A stretch of 37,360 bases of DNA from Lachnospiraceae bacterium UBA3820 (GCA_002369325.1 DFDU01000126.1:1-37360), one strand, 5' to 3'. Shown: positions 1 to 7,149, counted from the first letter of the stretch. Numbers and translations are program-made. Notes: generated by a model from the letters alone, not told the origin.

Positions 1-106
1 TATAGTTTCTCTGAATGAAATCTCTGACCTCAACCTCTTTCTGCCACTTTCCGCCTACAAATCCATCCCAGCTGTCTGTCTCAAGTGCATCCATTTTCAA
101 TAACAT
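1..106 (-). CDS. pflB: Formate C-acetyltransferase (pyruvate formate-lyase), N-terminal fragment
   Basis: Only the first ~35 codons are inside the window; the gene runs off the left edge. The translation from the ATG at 104-106 includes WDGFVGGKWQKEVEVRDFIQ, the recognisable N-terminus of pyruvate formate-lyase (family pattern W.GF..G.W..EIDVRDFIQ.NYTPYEGD). The enzyme is a cytoplasmic glycyl-radical protein that cleaves pyruvate with CoA to acetyl-CoA and formate in anaerobic mixed-acid fermentation. An AGGAGG lies 11 nt before the ATG; a second in-frame ATG at 92-94 is possible but has no better ribosome site. The glycyl-radical and Cys-Cys active-site regions lie outside the window and cannot be checked. 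It has its own promoter in the divergent region to the right. The activase gene pflA is not visible here. Confidence 0.85.
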   Translation of the reverse strand, partial: MLLKMDALETDSWDGFVGGKWQKEVEVRDFIQRNY

Positions 107-203
107 TTCTTTGTGTTCCTCCTTTTATTTTACTCTCGTTCTTAACAGAAATTATCATGTATGCAGTGTCGTAAAAACACCGATAACTTCTTAAGATGTT
201 TTT

Positions 204-232
204 ATTATAATTTCAAATTGTATACACGTCAA
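204..232 (-). promoter_or_regulatory. Promoter of pflB with embedded GTATAC half-site
   Basis: Read on the minus strand, TTGACG (227-232) and TATAAT (204-209) are separated by 17 bp, a near-consensus sigma-A promoter. The start point would fall near 197, giving a leader of about 90 nt before pflB. The spacer contains GTATACAAT (complement of 217-225), the same word as in the palindrome at 271-293, so a protein bound there would occlude RNA polymerase. Spacing and sequence are seen; activity is inferred. Confidence 0.6.
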
Positions 233-270
233 CGTAAAAAAAGCATTTTATTGTACTTTTTTTGATACAT

Positions 271-293
271 AGATTGTATACAGTATACAATCT
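271..293. promoter_or_regulatory. Perfect 23-bp palindrome, candidate operator
   Basis: AGATTGTATAC, one central A, then GTATACAATCT: 11-bp arms with perfect dyad symmetry. It lies 40 bp upstream of the pflB -35 box, and a matching half-site (TGTATACAAT) sits inside that promoter. TTGTATACAA-type dyads are typical of GntR-family operators, which is a family-level inference; no regulator gene is present in the window. On the plus strand TTGATA (262-267) and TATACA (284-289) at 16 bp could form a weak rightward promoter for the DUF1858 gene, which the palindrome would overlap. Confidence 0.5.
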
Positions 294-451
294 TTATTAT
301 CTTTTTTACCATAAAATAAGAATTTTCTTTATTATTTATGGGCAACATTTTAATAGACAGCAGACCTTCTTTTGTGATATACTTATTTTTGCTTCAAAAT
401 CTACATATTTTATATAGAAATAAATTTACGTTTTAAGGAGGTTAGTACGAT

Positions 452-682
452 ATGGCTAAACAGGTAACTAAGGATATGCTGATATATGAAGTACTTGAGA
501 TTGACCCGGGTAATGCAGCTATTCTTATGGCATCTGGCATGCATTGTGTAGGCTGCCCGTCTTCCGCTATGGAATCACTTGAAGATGCCTGCATGGTACA
601 TGGTATGGAGGTCGATGACGTTCTTTATTCAATAAACGAATATCTCAGAAAAAAAGAAGAAAAACAAACAGAGGTTCAATAA
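452..682 (+). CDS. DUF1858 domain protein (hybrid-cluster-protein-associated redox disulfide type)
   Basis: A 76-residue cytoplasmic protein. It matches the DUF1858 pattern: an N-terminal stretch like VTKDMLIYEVLEIDPGNAAI, then GMHCVGCPSS with two cysteines in C-x-x-C arrangement at about residues 32-35, followed by a helical SLEDACMVHGME region. Members occur alone or fused to hybrid cluster proteins and are thought to form a redox-active disulfide; the biochemical role is not established. The charged tail (RKKEEKQTEVQ) is probably disordered. AAGGAGG sits about 9 nt before the ATG. The next gene starts 25 nt downstream with its own AGGAGG, so the two could be co-transcribed. Family assignment is confident, function is not. 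Confidence 0.8.
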   Translation: MAKQVTKDMLIYEVLEIDPGNAAILMASGMHCVGCPSSAMESLEDACMVHGMEVDDVLYSINEYLRKKEEKQTEVQ

Positions 683-706
683 TTATATAATGAGGAGGTT
701 ATTTTT

Positions 707-1642
707 ATGAACTTAAGCAACAACAACGGTAACGATTTTAACCAGAATTATAACCAGAATCAAAATTCAGGCTATAATTTAAACGGTAATTATTCAAACA
801 ACAATTATTCAAACGGTTATAACACTTACACCAACAATGGTTATAACATGAATAACGGTATGAATAATAACATGAACAACAATTTTAACAGCAATTACAA
901 TGCAAATCAAAACCTTTTCAACGGTATGAGCAATGGCTATATGGCAGGAAACAACGGTTCATATCAGCAGGTTCAGAGCACTTATTCAAATGCCGAAGTA
1001 ATTTCAGACCAGAAATTCAATCTTATTCTCGGCGGATGTCTGCTCTGGGGCTTTTTGGTAAATGTTATTCTTTGTTCCGTATTCAGCGATTCAATAATCG
1101 CTCTTGCGCTTAATAACTATGTTGTATTTTTGATTTCTTATTTTGTACTCGTTATTATCGGCTGTACTATGGTTAACAAGTCCGATAATCCAACGGTAAG
1201 CTTTATAGGTTATAATCTTATAGTTATTCCTATAGGTATGGTTATTTCAATGTCACTTTCAATTTATGTGGCTGAAGGCTATGCAAGCATAATTCCTACA
1301 GCATTCGGAATTACCGCAGCAGTAACACTTGCAATGATGTTTTTAAGCTCATGCTTCCCTGCATTCTTTGGAAGCAATACTCTTGGTAAAACACTTGGTA
1401 TCACTCTTCTTATTACAATCGTAATAGAGTTGATCCTTTTAATCACAGGTATAGGAAGCCTGGGAATTATTGATTATATAGTTGTTTTGATTTTCTGTGG
1501 ATACATCGGATACGACTGGGCTAAGGCAAACGACGGTGCCAAGACAGTTGACAAAGCAGTAGATGCAGCAGCAATGCTTTATGTTGACATAGCAAATCTT
1601 TTCTTACGAATTATGAGAATTCTTGCAAGATCACAAAGATAA
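707..1642 (+). CDS. Bax inhibitor-1/YccA-like membrane protein with Asn-rich N-terminal extension
   Basis: A 311-residue protein in two parts. Residues 1 to about 95 are low-complexity: 38 of the first 85 residues are Asn, with many Tyr, Gly, Gln and Met and only one charged residue (D10), and no signal peptide. From about residue 105 there are roughly seven hydrophobic segments, ending in GYDWAKANDG and YVDIANLFLRIMRIL. This last part resembles the C-terminus of the Bax inhibitor-1 family (YccA/YetJ: Y.D..NLFL.LLR.L). Bacterial members are inner-membrane proteins linked to proton-coupled calcium leak or to FtsH modulation; which applies here is unknown. The Asn-rich tail looks prion-like and is not part of the core family. 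An AGGAGG precedes the ATG. Transketolase follows 52 nt later with no clear terminator between. Confidence 0.72.
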   Translation: MNLSNNNGNDFNQNYNQNQNSGYNLNGNYSNNNYSNGYNTYTNNGYNMNNGMNNNMNNNFNSNYNANQNLFNGMSNGYMAGNNGSYQQVQSTYSNAEVISDQKFNLILGGCLLWGFLVNVILCSVFSDSIIALALNNYVVFLISYFVLVIIGCTMVNKSDNPTVSFIGYNLIVIPIGMVISMSLSIYVAEGYASIIPTAFGITAAVTLAMMFLSSCFPAFFGSNTLGKTLGITLLITIVIELILLITGIGSLGIIDYIVVLIFCGYIGYDWAKANDGAKTVDKAVDAAAMLYVDIANLFLRIMRILARSQR

Positions 1643-1694
1643 TTTTTTTGATATTATAAATCATCAGGCAATTTGCTATTAAGGAGAAAACACA

Positions 1695-3686
1695 ATGAAC
1701 AATATGGACATTAAATCCGTTAACTCAATCAGGGTACTTGCAGCCGATGCAATCCAGAAAGCCAATTCGGGACATCCGGGACTTCCCCTCGGTGCAGCCC
1801 CTGCCGCATATGAGCTTTGGGCAAAGCACATGAGACATAATCCGGCAAATCCTAATTGGGAAAACAGAGACCGCTTTATACTTTCCGGTGGACACGGCTC
1901 GGCATTACTTTATTCACTTCTTCATTTCTTTGGTTATGGAATTACCATCGATGATATGAAGAATTTCAGACAGCTCGGTTCTAAAACACCGGGGCATCCG
2001 GAATACGGACACACCGTTGGTGTAGAAGCAACTACCGGTCCTTTGGGTGCCGGTATGGCTATGGCTGTAGGAATGGCTATGGCGGAAAACCACCTTGCTG
2101 CTACTTTTAATAAAGAAGGCTATCCTGTAGTCGATCACTATACTTATGTTCTCGGCGGAGACGGATGTATGATGGAAGGCATTTCCTACGAGGCTTTTTC
2201 ACTCGCAGGAACTCTCGGACTTGAAAAACTTATTGTTCTTTATGATTCAAACAATATATCAATAGAAGGTGATACAAATATCGCTTTCAGAGAGGATGTA
2301 AGAAAGCGTTTTGAGGCTTTCGGATTCCATACTCAGCTCGTTGAAGACGGTAACGACCTTGATGCTATAGGTGCTGCCATTGAGGCTGCAAAAAATGAAA
2401 AAGGCAGACCTTCAATGATAGAGATTAAAACCAAGATAGGTGCCGGTTGTCCTGCAAAAGAAGGAAAAGCTTCTGCTCACGGCGAGCCTCTCGGTGTTGA
2501 AAATGTAGCAGCCTTACGTGCAAATCTAGGTATAGAGGATAAAGGTGCATTTGTAATTGATCAGGATGTATATGACAATTTCAAGGAAATCGCCGTTTCA
2601 AATGCATCTTACGAAGATGAGTGGAATAAGCTATTTACAGACTATTGCGAGAAATATCCGGATATGAAGAAGCTTTGGGATGCTTATCACGATAAAGACG
2701 CTGCTAAAAGTCTTTATGACCTGGATGATTTCTGGAATACCTGCGATAAGCCGGAGGCAACAAGAAATGTATCAGGCAAGATAATTAATATCATTAAAAA
2801 TTTTTTACCTAATATGTTTGGAGGAGCTGCAGACCTTGCTCCGTCAACCAAGACATATATGAATGATATGGGTGATTATTCAAAGGAAAATCCGACCGGA
2901 AAAAATATTCACTTTGGTATAAGAGAGATAGCCATGGCTGCTATCGGAAACGGTATAGCTCTTCATGGTGGTTTAAGGCCTTATGTTTCAACATTCTTTG
3001 TATTTAGCGATTATGTTAAACCTATGGCAAGGCTTTCGTCACTTATGGGCTTACCGCTTACATACGTTTTTACACACGACAGCATAGGAGTAGGTGAAGA
3101 CGGTCCGACACATGAACCTATTGAACAGCTTGCAATGCTTCGTGCAATGCCGAACTTCTATGTATTCCGTCCGGCTGACGCAACAGAATGTGCAGCGGCA
3201 TGGTATTTTGCATTAAATAAAAATGATGCTCCTACCGCACTTGTTCTTTCGAGACAAAATCTTCCTCAGCTTGAAGGAAGCAGTCAGGAAGCATTAAAAG
3301 GCGGTTACGTATTGGCAGATTCAAACAAAGAAACACCTGATGCAATAATCATAGCCACAGGTTCTGAGGTTTCACTTGCTGTTGATGCAAAAGCAAAGCT
3401 TTTGGAGGATGGTATAGATGTAAGAATAGTTAGTATGCCTTCCATGGATTTATTTGAAGACCAGCCAGACGAATATAAAGAAACTGTTCTTCCTAAGAAT
3501 GTTACCGCAAGAGTCGGTGTTGAAGCTTTAGGAGAATTCGGCTGGGGCAGATATATCGGAATAAACGGCGAATTCATAGGTATGCATTCCTTCGGTGCAT
3601 CCGCTCCGGGCGGAAAGCTCTTCGAGCACTTCGGAATAACCAAAGAAGCCGTAGTAGATGCAGTTAAAAAAGCAATAAATAATTAA
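1695..3686 (+). CDS. tkt: Transketolase
   Basis: A 663-residue full-length transketolase (EC 2.2.1.1), the thiamine-diphosphate enzyme that moves two-carbon ketol units in the non-oxidative pentose phosphate pathway. Visible motifs: ANSGHPGLPLGAAP near the N-terminus (substrate and phosphate binding), GGDGCMMEGISYEA followed by YDSNN (the thiamine-diphosphate GDG...N motif, around residues 154-187), GIREIAMAAIGNGI with the catalytic glutamate, and the transketolase signature around THDSIGVGEDGPTHEPIEQL. AAGGAG lies 8 nt before the first ATG, favouring it over the in-frame ATG at codon 4. The gene ends in a strong symmetrical terminator shared with convergent mecA. In pentose-fermenting anaerobes the enzyme supplies ribose 5-phosphate, used in this window by prs and deoC. 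Confidence 0.96.
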   Translation: MNNMDIKSVNSIRVLAADAIQKANSGHPGLPLGAAPAAYELWAKHMRHNPANPNWENRDRFILSGGHGSALLYSLLHFFGYGITIDDMKNFRQLGSKTPGHPEYGHTVGVEATTGPLGAGMAMAVGMAMAENHLAATFNKEGYPVVDHYTYVLGGDGCMMEGISYEAFSLAGTLGLEKLIVLYDSNNISIEGDTNIAFREDVRKRFEAFGFHTQLVEDGNDLDAIGAAIEAAKNEKGRPSMIEIKTKIGAGCPAKEGKASAHGEPLGVENVAALRANLGIEDKGAFVIDQDVYDNFKEIAVSNASYEDEWNKLFTDYCEKYPDMKKLWDAYHDKDAAKSLYDLDDFWNTCDKPEATRNVSGKIINIIKNFLPNMFGGAADLAPSTKTYMNDMGDYSKENPTGKNIHFGIREIAMAAIGNGIALHGGLRPYVSTFFVFSDYVKPMARLSSLMGLPLTYVFTHDSIGVGEDGPTHEPIEQLAMLRAMPNFYVFRPADATECAAAWYFALNKNDAPTALVLSRQNLPQLEGSSQEALKGGYVLADSNKETPDAIIIATGSEVSLAVDAKAKLLEDGIDVRIVSMPSMDLFEDQPDEYKETVLPKNVTARVGVEALGEFGWGRYIGINGEFIGMHSFGASAPGGKLFEHFGITKEAVVDAVKKAINN

Positions 3687-3696
3687 TAAATTTAAT

Positions 3697-3752
3697 ATAA
3701 TGCAATAAAAAAGAAATCCCACGAATATGGGATTTCTTTTTTATTGCATTAT
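3697..3752. terminator. Bidirectional terminator, tkt / mecA
   Basis: An exact inverted repeat with 25-bp arms (3697-3721 and 3728-3752) around a six-base loop, cgaata. The stem contains AAAAAAGAAATCCCA on one side and TGGGATTTCTTTTTT on the other, so a T tract follows the GC-containing part on either strand. It sits exactly between two converging genes and would terminate both. Confidence 0.92.
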
Positions 3753-3754
3753 TC

Positions 3755-4516
3755 TTATATTTCTGCAAGCTTCTGAATGGCATCTGCCTCGATTATTACC
3801 TTGAAATGCTCATCCATATAATTAGGAGTCGCATAAGTAGCTTTAACCTTATTTCCATACTCTCCTATTATATTGCAGGTTCTTGTAAATTCACCATCGG
3901 TATTTTTATCCTTTGTCATATAAAGATAGAATCTGCTGTCCTGCGGATTTTTATATAACGCATTCATACTCTTATATATATTCTTTACAAGCTTTGCGGA
4001 AAGAATAACCTCATCGAGATTCTTAAAGGCATAGATTCTGAATATGCTCTTCTCGCTCTCTCTCTTAACGGCGTTCTTTGTTTTCTTGGACATTCTGTTG
4101 TTGTTCAGGGCATTTAAGTTCTCAGCAAGGCTGCCGAGTGCTTCCAAAAGTGAATCAGCTGTTGAAGAATTGTCTGAGGATTCATCTTCTTCCTCATCAT
4201 ACATATCACTTTCATATTCTTCCATAGCAGGCTTCGTGAACTTAGAAAATCTTGAATCAAGTTCTTCAGGATCCTCCACCTTAGTTACAATCAAAACCAA
4301 ACATTCCGGAGATACCGGTATTGCTTCTATCATAAGAGGGATATTATCCACCTCAAAACCAAGTTCGTTTGATGCCTGCTGCATCATCTCTCTGAACAAT
4401 TCTTTTGCCTTATCGGTACCGTAGGCAAGCTCTGTCAACAACATTTCCTTGTCTGCAAGATCAGCTTTATAAAGAGTACATCTTATTTGATTTTCACTTA
4501 ATCTTTCAATTTTCAT
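3755..4516 (-). CDS. mecA: Adaptor protein MecA
   Basis: A 253-residue MecA-family adaptor, which in Bacillus links substrates such as ComK to the ClpC-ClpP protease. The N-terminal domain (MKIERLSENQIRCTLYKADL) carries the family's IRCTL-type start. A middle acidic, serine-rich linker (DMYDEEEDESSDNSS) is followed by a C-terminal domain with IYAFKNLDEVI, SRFYLYM and EFTRTCNIIGEYGNKV. I place the start at the ATG 4514-4516 because GAGGTG lies six bases upstream; an earlier in-frame start at 4540 would run through that ribosome site. Monocistronic by position: its terminator is shared with tkt and an AT-rich gap lies upstream. Target proteins in this organism are unknown; no clpC is in the window. 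Confidence 0.88.
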   Translation of the reverse strand: MKIERLSENQIRCTLYKADLADKEMLLTELAYGTDKAKELFREMMQQASNELGFEVDNIPLMIEAIPVSPECLVLIVTKVEDPEELDSRFSKFTKPAMEEYESDMYDEEEDESSDNSSTADSLLEALGSLAENLNALNNNRMSKKTKNAVKRESEKSIFRIYAFKNLDEVILSAKLVKNIYKSMNALYKNPQDSRFYLYMTKDKNTDGEFTRTCNIIGEYGNKVKATYATPNYMDEHFKVIIEADAIQKLAEI

Positions 4517-4643
4517 AGTTGTCACCTCTCGTCTTTGCAATTACACATATAATTGACAAATATCACTAATCCGACATTCTTTATTCTTAATTATAGTTTA
4601 TCACAAATAAATTAAGTGTAAAGATTTTTTACGATTTTTTCAC

Positions 4644-4699
4644 AATATTTTATTGGAATTTCTGTTTTTTTAATCCATATCTTGATTCCAAAAAATATT
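4644..4699. repeat. Imperfect inverted repeat upstream of mecA
   Basis: AATATTTT-A-TTGGAAT (4644-4659) pairs with ATTCCAA-AAAATATT (4685-4699): 15 bp with a single unpaired A at 4652 and a 25-nt loop. No T tract follows in a terminator-like position. It lies about 130-180 nt upstream of mecA and could be a leader structure or an operator, but nothing else supports either. Confidence 0.3.
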
Positions 4700-4914
4700 T
4701 GTAGTAAAGTATTAACATACAAATGCTCAAAAGTCAAATAATTATTTCCCAAAGTACTGTATATTTTATTAATTTCGGTATTACCCATCCTAAAAAATGA
4801 TATAGCTTATATAATATATATCGTTATTTTTGTCATTTGTATACTATATATTATTATATTTAAAAAAGAAGGTGTCGTGATTTAAAAAAGAAAATATTTT
4901 TGCTATACAAAACA

Positions 4915-4944
4915 CAAAAAAAGGAAGCCGTACGGCTTCCTTTT
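4915..4944 (-). terminator. Terminator of the ferredoxin gene
   Basis: AAAAGGAAGCCGT (4919-4931) is immediately followed by its complement ACGGCTTCCTTTT (4932-4944). On the minus strand the hairpin is followed by eight T residues. It lies 20 nt beyond the ferredoxin stop codon. Confidence 0.85.
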
Positions 4945-4963
4945 CTCCATATATAGTGACTGA

Positions 4964-5134
4964 TTATTCCTCTGAGATTACTCCCATCGGACAAGTTCCT
5001 GCACATGATCCACAAGAGATACATGTATCCGGATCGATAACAAATGCACCATCGCCTTCGCTGATAGCACCTACAGGACATGAACCTGCACATGATCCGC
5101 AACTAATGCAGCCTTCATTAATAACAAATGCCAT
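4964..5134 (-). CDS. 2[4Fe-4S] ferredoxin
   Basis: A 56-residue clostridial-type ferredoxin. The protein is two near-identical halves: CISCGSCAGSCPVGAIS at residues 9-25 and CISCGSCAGTCPMGVIS at 38-54. Each supplies the C-x2-C-x2-C-x3-C-P pattern, so eight cysteines ligate two [4Fe-4S] clusters. Such ferredoxins carry low-potential electrons in the cytoplasm between pyruvate oxidation, [FeFe] hydrogenase and other redox enzymes, which fits the HydF maturase encoded nearby. AGGAGGG lies 7 nt before the ATG. It is a stand-alone gene with its own promoter (5168-5196) and terminator. Identification is from the cysteine pattern and is secure; the partner enzyme is not determined. Confidence 0.95.
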   Translation of the reverse strand: MAFVINEGCISCGSCAGSCPVGAISEGDGAFVIDPDTCISCGSCAGTCPMGVISEE

Positions 5135-5167
5135 ATATGTACCCTCCTTATATTATTAACTCTTTAT

Positions 5168-5196
5168 ATTTTAATCTATTTTTTTTAATATATCAA
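5168..5196 (-). promoter_or_regulatory. Promoter of the ferredoxin gene
   Basis: On the minus strand TTGATA (5191-5196) and TAAAAT (5168-5173) are 17 bp apart, close to sigma-A consensus. The inferred start is near 5161, giving a leader of about 25 nt before the AGGAGGG ribosome site. Confidence 0.6.
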
Positions 5197-5261
5197 GTTG
5201 TTTTAATACTTTTTATAGATTTTATTTTTTTCATTATACAAATCAGCCATTTACTTATAAA

Positions 5262-6062
5262 TTATAAATCATTGCTTTTTTGTCCTTTTTCATAAAATTT
5301 AATCAAAATATCGGCAATGCATTTCGGCCAAAACTTCCTGTACATTTCATAATCTTCCGGTGTTCGACCGTTATCATTTCCTATAACATTTGAAGTTTCG
5401 GACTCTTCATGAACCCTGTGTCCCATGACCGGCTTTGATATATAGCAAAACTCTCCTTTAAGCTTTGAATACTTTTCCCACGCCTGCCAGTCAAGGTCAG
5501 CTCTGTTTCCGACCTCAAACGGTTCTTTCGGCAATCTGTCCTTTACATATGTAACCGAAGGACAACATATAGCACATCCAAGCGATAATGATCTTCTTCT
5601 CAAAAAGATACTCTTCCATGTAATCTTTGGCAAAACCGGAAGCAGCATAAGCTTCTTTATCCTTAAAAGTCTGTTGCTGTATACCTTTTTTCCATTTCTT
5701 ATCTCATAATAGGCAGTATGTGCAATTATAGGTTTTTTCGAACGGTTTAATGCATTTAAAACAAGTTCAAGATAATCATTATCATATATATCATCCTGAT
5801 GAGTTATCGTAACAAGCTTTGTTTTTGCCTTTGAATAAGCAAAATTCCAGTCTCCTGCTATATTGGGCTCGGCATCATTTATAAAAACCATAATTCCATA
5901 TTTTTCTGCCAGCTTTTTAATGTGCTCATTCGGTGTTGAGGTTGCAATAATCACATTGCTCTTCTTATTTTGTGCCATCACGGATTTAATGCATTTTTCC
6001 AAATAAGCACTTTCTTTATATGCACAAATTGCGAATGTATGATCGTTTTCACTATATTTCAT
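5262..6062 (-). CDS. Glycosyltransferase family 2 protein
   Basis: A 266-residue GT2-type (GT-A fold) enzyme. The N-terminus HTFAICAYKESAYLEKCIKSVMAQ is the nucleotide-sugar-binding start. ITHQDDIYDNDYLE (about residues 86-99) supplies the acidic metal-binding motif (QDD in place of DxD), and a later WQAWEKYSKLKGEFCYI region resembles the acceptor part of the family. No membrane segment is evident, so it is probably cytoplasmic or peripheral. The sugar and acceptor cannot be told from sequence. The start overlaps the end of the DUF2304 gene by 11 nt, with GGAGG five bases before the ATG, so the two are translationally coupled. It is the last gene of the hydF - GT2 - DUF2304 - GT2 run. Confidence 0.8.
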   Translation of the reverse strand: MKYSENDHTFAICAYKESAYLEKCIKSVMAQNKKSNVIIATSTPNEHIKKLAEKYGIMVFINDAEPNIAGDWNFAYSKAKTKLVTITHQDDIYDNDYLELVLNALNRSKKPIIAHTAYYEIRNGKKVYSNRLLRIKKLMLLPVLPKITWKSIFLRRRSLSLGCAICCPSVTYVKDRLPKEPFEVGNRADLDWQAWEKYSKLKGEFCYISKPVMGHRVHEESETSNVIGNDNGRTPEDYEMYRKFWPKCIADILIKFYEKGQKSNDL

Positions 6063-6414
6063 TTTTTTCCTCCAGGTCTCTTACTCTCTTTTCCAATAAT
6101 GCCTGAGTTTGCGTTAAGGATCTGATTCTTTCACTCTGAAGTGAAACAATAGATGTAAGCGATAGTATGATAATAAGCAAAAAGCATACTCCAAGAAAGA
6201 AAACCACGTTTACTTCCGAATAAACTCCTATAAGCTTTGCAAACGAACGTATTATTCCCGGAAATGCGGCACAAATCAAAAGCACTATTCCGGTCAGAAA
6301 CCAGACAAGTGAATATTTAAGATTCATTTTTCCTCTTTTCATGAGCACTCCGATCACAATTATATATATCAGGACTCCTCCGAGTAAAATAAATCTGAAC
6401 AAATCCGTCATCAT
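6052..6414 (-). CDS. DUF2304 domain membrane protein
   Basis: A 120-residue protein with three hydrophobic segments (about residues 5-23, 33-53 and 68-92) followed by a short coiled-coil-like tail (SERIRSLTQTQALLEKRVRDLEEKNEI). The pattern KRGKMNLKYSLVWFLTGIVLLICAAFPGI is characteristic of DUF2304, a family commonly found next to GT2 glycosyltransferases in surface-polysaccharide loci. It may be a membrane partner of the enzyme, but no activity is known. GGAGG lies 9 nt before the ATG. It sits between two GT2 genes, starting 6 nt after the upstream one ends and overlapping the downstream one by 11 nt, which supports a joint function. Confidence 0.8.
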   Translation of the reverse strand: MMTDLFRFILLGGVLIYIIVIGVLMKRGKMNLKYSLVWFLTGIVLLICAAFPGIIRSFAKLIGVYSEVNVVFFLGVCFLLIIILSLTSIVSLQSERIRSLTQTQALLEKRVRDLEEKNEI

Positions 6415-6420
6415 AGTTTT

Positions 6421-7122
6421 CTACCTCCACTTCTTTCCGACCAGCCTGTAAATAAGGATGGCCAAAGTTACCTTTATCATATAGTATACCGACTTAAACG
6501 GACTTATTGATGAAACTCCCGCTGTTCTGTCATTCATAACAACCGGTACCTCTTTTATACGAAATCCGCTTGTGCTTGCGGCAATTATAGATTCCGGTTC
6601 CGGATAATCCTGTGCATAGTTGGATGAAAAGAACCTGGTTACCTCTCTTGACGTAGCCCGAAAGCCGCTTGTCGCATCAGTTATTTTACCGCCTCCGCAG
6701 ATTCTAAGTACAAATCCCAGAACACCGATACCGGCTCTTCTCATGGAAGAAGTTTGAAATCCCTTTTTCTCTATAAAACGTGATCCTATTACCATATCGG
6801 CCTTACCCTCTTCTATGGGTTTAACCAGATCATGTATATATTCGGCATTATGCTGACCATCGCCATCAAACTGTACAGCAACGTCATAACCGTTTTTGTA
6901 TGCATATCTGTAACCGGTCTGAATTCCCCCACCGATTCCCAGATTAATAGGCAGCGAAATATAATTAAACCCGTTCTTTTCGCATATCTTTTCGGTTCTG
7001 TCGGTTGAACAGTCATTAATTATAATATAATCCACATCAGGGCATTTTTCTTTGAGAGCAGTAACAGTATTTACAATGTTTTCCTCCTCATTATATGCCG
7101 GTATTATAACCAATATTTTCAT
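6421..7122 (-). CDS. Glycosyltransferase family 2 protein, polyprenyl-phosphate sugar transferase-like
   Basis: A 233-residue GT2 enzyme of the dolichyl-phosphate mannosyltransferase-like subgroup. Motifs: MKILVIIPAYNEEENI at the N-terminus, IIINDCSTDRT (about 33-43), PINLGIGGGIQTGYRYA, and VQFDGDGQHNAEYI (about 88-101), where the D-x-D aspartates bind the metal and nucleotide sugar. VIGSRF and DATSGFRATSREV follow, as in this subgroup. Members usually transfer a sugar from a nucleotide donor to a membrane lipid phosphate; the sugar here is unknown. The C-terminus (VYYMIKVTLAILIYRLVG) is hydrophobic and could contact the membrane. Its ATG is 27 nt after the hydF stop, with GAGAGG upstream and no terminator between. 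Confidence 0.85.
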   Translation of the reverse strand: MKILVIIPAYNEEENIVNTVTALKEKCPDVDYIIINDCSTDRTEKICEKNGFNYISLPINLGIGGGIQTGYRYAYKNGYDVAVQFDGDGQHNAEYIHDLVKPIEEGKADMVIGSRFIEKKGFQTSSMRRAGIGVLGFVLRICGGGKITDATSGFRATSREVTRFFSSNYAQDYPEPESIIAASTSGFRIKEVPVVMNDRTAGVSSISPFKSVYYMIKVTLAILIYRLVGKKWR

Positions 7123-7149
7123 ATTTTACCTCTCATCCCAATAGTGTTA

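Larger units (their letters stand above)
107..451. other. Divergent intergenic region, 345 nt
   Basis: This gap separates pflB (leftward) from the DUF1858 gene (rightward). It is very AT-rich and I find no open frame with a ribosome site in it. It holds the pflB promoter (204-232), the 23-bp palindrome (271-293), a GTATAC half-site (217-225) and the AAGGAGG ribosome site of the next gene (436-442). Nothing recognisable is seen between about 300 and 430 apart from AT-rich sequence that could carry a weak promoter. Confidence 0.6.
4517..4963. other. AT-rich intergenic region, 447 nt
   Basis: This gap separates the mecA start from the ferredoxin stop. It holds the ferredoxin terminator (4915-4944) and presumably the mecA promoter; ATTATA at 4590-4595 reads TATAAT on the minus strand but no good -35 box is seen. 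An imperfect stem-loop is present at 4644-4699. I find no open frame with a ribosome site. The rest (about 4700-4910) is almost pure A/T with no structure I can support. Confidence 0.5.

Noticed and set aside
4044..4424. A 126-residue open frame on the plus strand opposite mecA
   Set aside because: Ser/Leu-rich antisense translation of a clear mecA gene, no ribosome site, no recognisable domain.
4834..4845. Another GTATAC word in the gap upstream of mecA
   Set aside because: No dyad partner and no promoter geometry; expected by chance in AT-rich DNA.
4860..4911. A-rich tracts and AT palindromes as an origin or attachment site
   Set aside because: No direct repeats, integrase, replication gene or flanking duplication supports this.
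4956..5159. Plus-strand and alternative minus-strand frames at the ferredoxin locus
   Set aside because: The ferredoxin frame with eight correctly spaced cysteines, ribosome site, promoter and terminator explains the locus; the others are shadows.
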